Origin: Ga0077548 sp035440445
GTDB taxonomy: Bacteria; Pseudomonadota; Alphaproteobacteria; Rhizobiales; Xanthobacteraceae
Direction: 5' to 3'
Length of the DNA: 64,000 bases
NCBI GenBank assembly: GCA_035440445.1
Contig: DAORMJ010000017.1
Coordinates: forward strand, 1 to 64,000
The notes under the pieces were generated by a model, which did not search any database, had not been told where the DNA came from, and saw nothing but the letters and a program-made list of their open reading frames with translations. The position numbers and the translations under genes are program-made. This document shows positions 63,055 through 64,000 of this stretch, in pieces (position 1 is the first letter of the stretch; each line of letters opens with the position of its first letter).

Positions 63055-63819
63055 TCAGGAAAAGAATAGCTTCGCGAGACCGGAGCGGATGAGTTCCAGC
63101 GAAACCAGAAACATCAAGATGTAAGCAATCCGGTAGAACAGCGCTTCGGGAATACGTTTCGCGATCCAGATTCCGCAAAGGTTCGCGACGATCGCCAGCG
63201 GCATCAGCATGAGCGCAATCAAAAGCGTCGATTGCGTGAATTCTCCGAGCAGCGCGAAGGGCACGACCTTGATCGCGTTCACGAAGGCGAAATAGATCGT
63301 GACCGTGCCGATATAGACCATCTTCGGCAGTTGCTGCGGCAGCAGATGCACGTTCATCGGCGGTGCGCCGGCATGCGCCAGCATACTCGTGAAACCGGAA
63401 ATGGTTCCCCAGAACACGCCGCTTGCCGCGCTCGGCTTGAAGGAGTCGGCGGCGCGCTTCACGAGGCCCAGCCACTGGTTCAGCACGAAGACGAAGGTGA
63501 TGACCCCGATCATCAGCTTGACCAGCGCATCGGGCACATAGGCCGCGAGCGCCCAGCCGATGCAGATGCCGATAATCGCACCGATCAAGAGCACCTGCAG
63601 GTTCCAGCGGTCCCATTCCTTGCGGAATGCCCAGACCGAAATCGCATCCTGCATGATCAGGATCGGCAGCATTATTGCAGCGGCCTGCAGCGGCGGCACC
63701 ACGAGCGCCAGAAACGGCGTTGCCGCCATGCCGATGCCGGAGAACCCGCCTTTGGCGAGACCCGTGCAGATAACGGCGACGGCGGCGACGAGCCAGAATG
63801 CGAGATCGGCGGGAAACAT
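63055..63819 (-). CDS. TauE/SafE-family membrane permease
   Basis: A 254-residue inner-membrane protein with about eight helices: LVAAVAVICTGLAKGGFSGIGMAATPFLALVVPPL, then MLPILIMQDAISVWAFR and TSMLAHAGAPPMNVHLLP in the second repeat. It belongs to the same superfamily as the gene at 25196 but to another subgroup. Substrate, possibly sulfonate or sulfite, is not known. The ATG at 63819 is chosen because the hydrophobic N-terminus starts there; longer upstream frame is Arg-rich and low in sense. Confidence 0.85.
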   Translation of the reverse strand: MFPADLAFWLVAAVAVICTGLAKGGFSGIGMAATPFLALVVPPLQAAAIMLPILIMQDAISVWAFRKEWDRWNLQVLLIGAIIGICIGWALAAYVPDALVKLMIGVITFVFVLNQWLGLVKRAADSFKPSAASGVFWGTISGFTSMLAHAGAPPMNVHLLPQQLPKMVYIGTVTIYFAFVNAIKVVPFALLGEFTQSTLLIALMLMPLAIVANLCGIWIAKRIPEALFYRIAYILMFLVSLELIRSGLAKLFFS

Positions 63820-63993
63820 GCGGCCGGGTTTATAAAGAAGCGCGCGATCAACGGCTACGGCGCGCAACGCATGACGTCCCCGCCGGCCGCGCCGCCGAAG
63901 CCGGGAGCGGCGATGCGACCAAGGCCGCTCTTGCCAAGCGGGCCGTGAGGGCGACAATCGCGGCAAAACAATACGCTTCTCGAGGAAAACGCC

Positions 63994-64000
63994 ATGCTGA
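63994..64000 (+). CDS. Probable gene start at the right edge
   Basis: GAGGA lies 8 bases before an ATG at 63994 that runs off the window after two codons. Nothing more can be said. Confidence 0.3.

Overview
The window looks like chromosomal core DNA from a GC-rich alphaproteobacterium of the order Hyphomicrobiales (Rhizobiales), probably in the Bradyrhizobium/Rhodopseudomonas/Pseudolabrys neighbourhood. This is an inference from gene order (purA, serA-serC; ftsH-tilS-cpoB-pal-tolBARQ-ybgC-ruvBAC-yebC; fau-6S RNA-zapA; tkt-gap-pgk-fba; efp-suhB), from an alphaproteobacterial serC leader RNA, from families such as DUF1192, DUF465, DUF1465/RcdA and DUF4164, and from several intergenic palindromic repeats of the sort common in that order. 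I recognised no rRNA, tRNA, CRISPR array, prophage or insertion sequence.

Layout. 0-9.9 kb: the end of a hypothetical gene, purA, a VOC protein, an SDR, a DMT permease, the serC-serA serine operon with its leader RNA, and two outer-membrane beta-barrel proteins. 9.9-18.5 kb: glmM, two tandem palindromic elements, a duplicated cysteine-bearing periplasmic protein, DUF4424, ftsH, tilS, cpoB and pal. 18.7-27.6 kb: tolB-tolA-tolR-tolQ-ybgC-ruvB-ruvA-ruvC and yebC, with a TauE/SafE permease and a DMT permease set between ruvC and yebC. 27.6-38.9 kb: ymdB, fau, 6S RNA, zapA, DUF4164, then tkt, gap, a possible micro-ORF, pgk, class I fba, a ThiE-like gene, a Sel1-repeat protein, efp and suhB. 38.9-51.8 kb: a MotA/MotB-like pair, an ABC exporter, rpmE, rcdA-like DUF1465, a candidate small RNA, DUF1192, a quinone oxidoreductase, a large GGDEF/EAL membrane protein, yqgE, a DsbD-N protein, a peroxiredoxin, two DUF465 proteins and cspA. 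51.8-53.8 kb: about 1 kb with no credible gene but dense in hairpins, then a FlK-like thioesterase and a DUF559 endonuclease-like gene embedded in palindromic repeats. 53.8-64 kb: accessory metabolism (FAD dehydrogenase, enoyl-CoA hydratase, acyl-CoA ligase, IclR regulator, orphan Bug-type binding protein, M24 protein), a PRC-barrel protein and a second TauE/SafE permease.

Themes. Cell envelope and division dominate: Tol-Pal spans the envelope and works with CpoB, ZapA contacts FtsZ, FtsH handles membrane protein quality, and GlmM feeds peptidoglycan synthesis. A second link is possible cell-cycle control. Perfect CtrA boxes (TTAA-N7-TTAA) lie upstream of an outer-membrane protein gene and upstream of a candidate sRNA next to the rcdA-like gene, and near-perfect ones precede pal and tolQ.

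The observations most worth a second look are the sRNA candidate at about 44.1 kb, the hairpin-rich gene-free element at 52.1-52.6 kb, the tandem palindromes at 11.4-11.5 kb, and the DUF559 gene whose ribosome-binding site and N-terminal codons are made of repeat DNA. All functions here are read from sequence and remembered family motifs; no database search was run.
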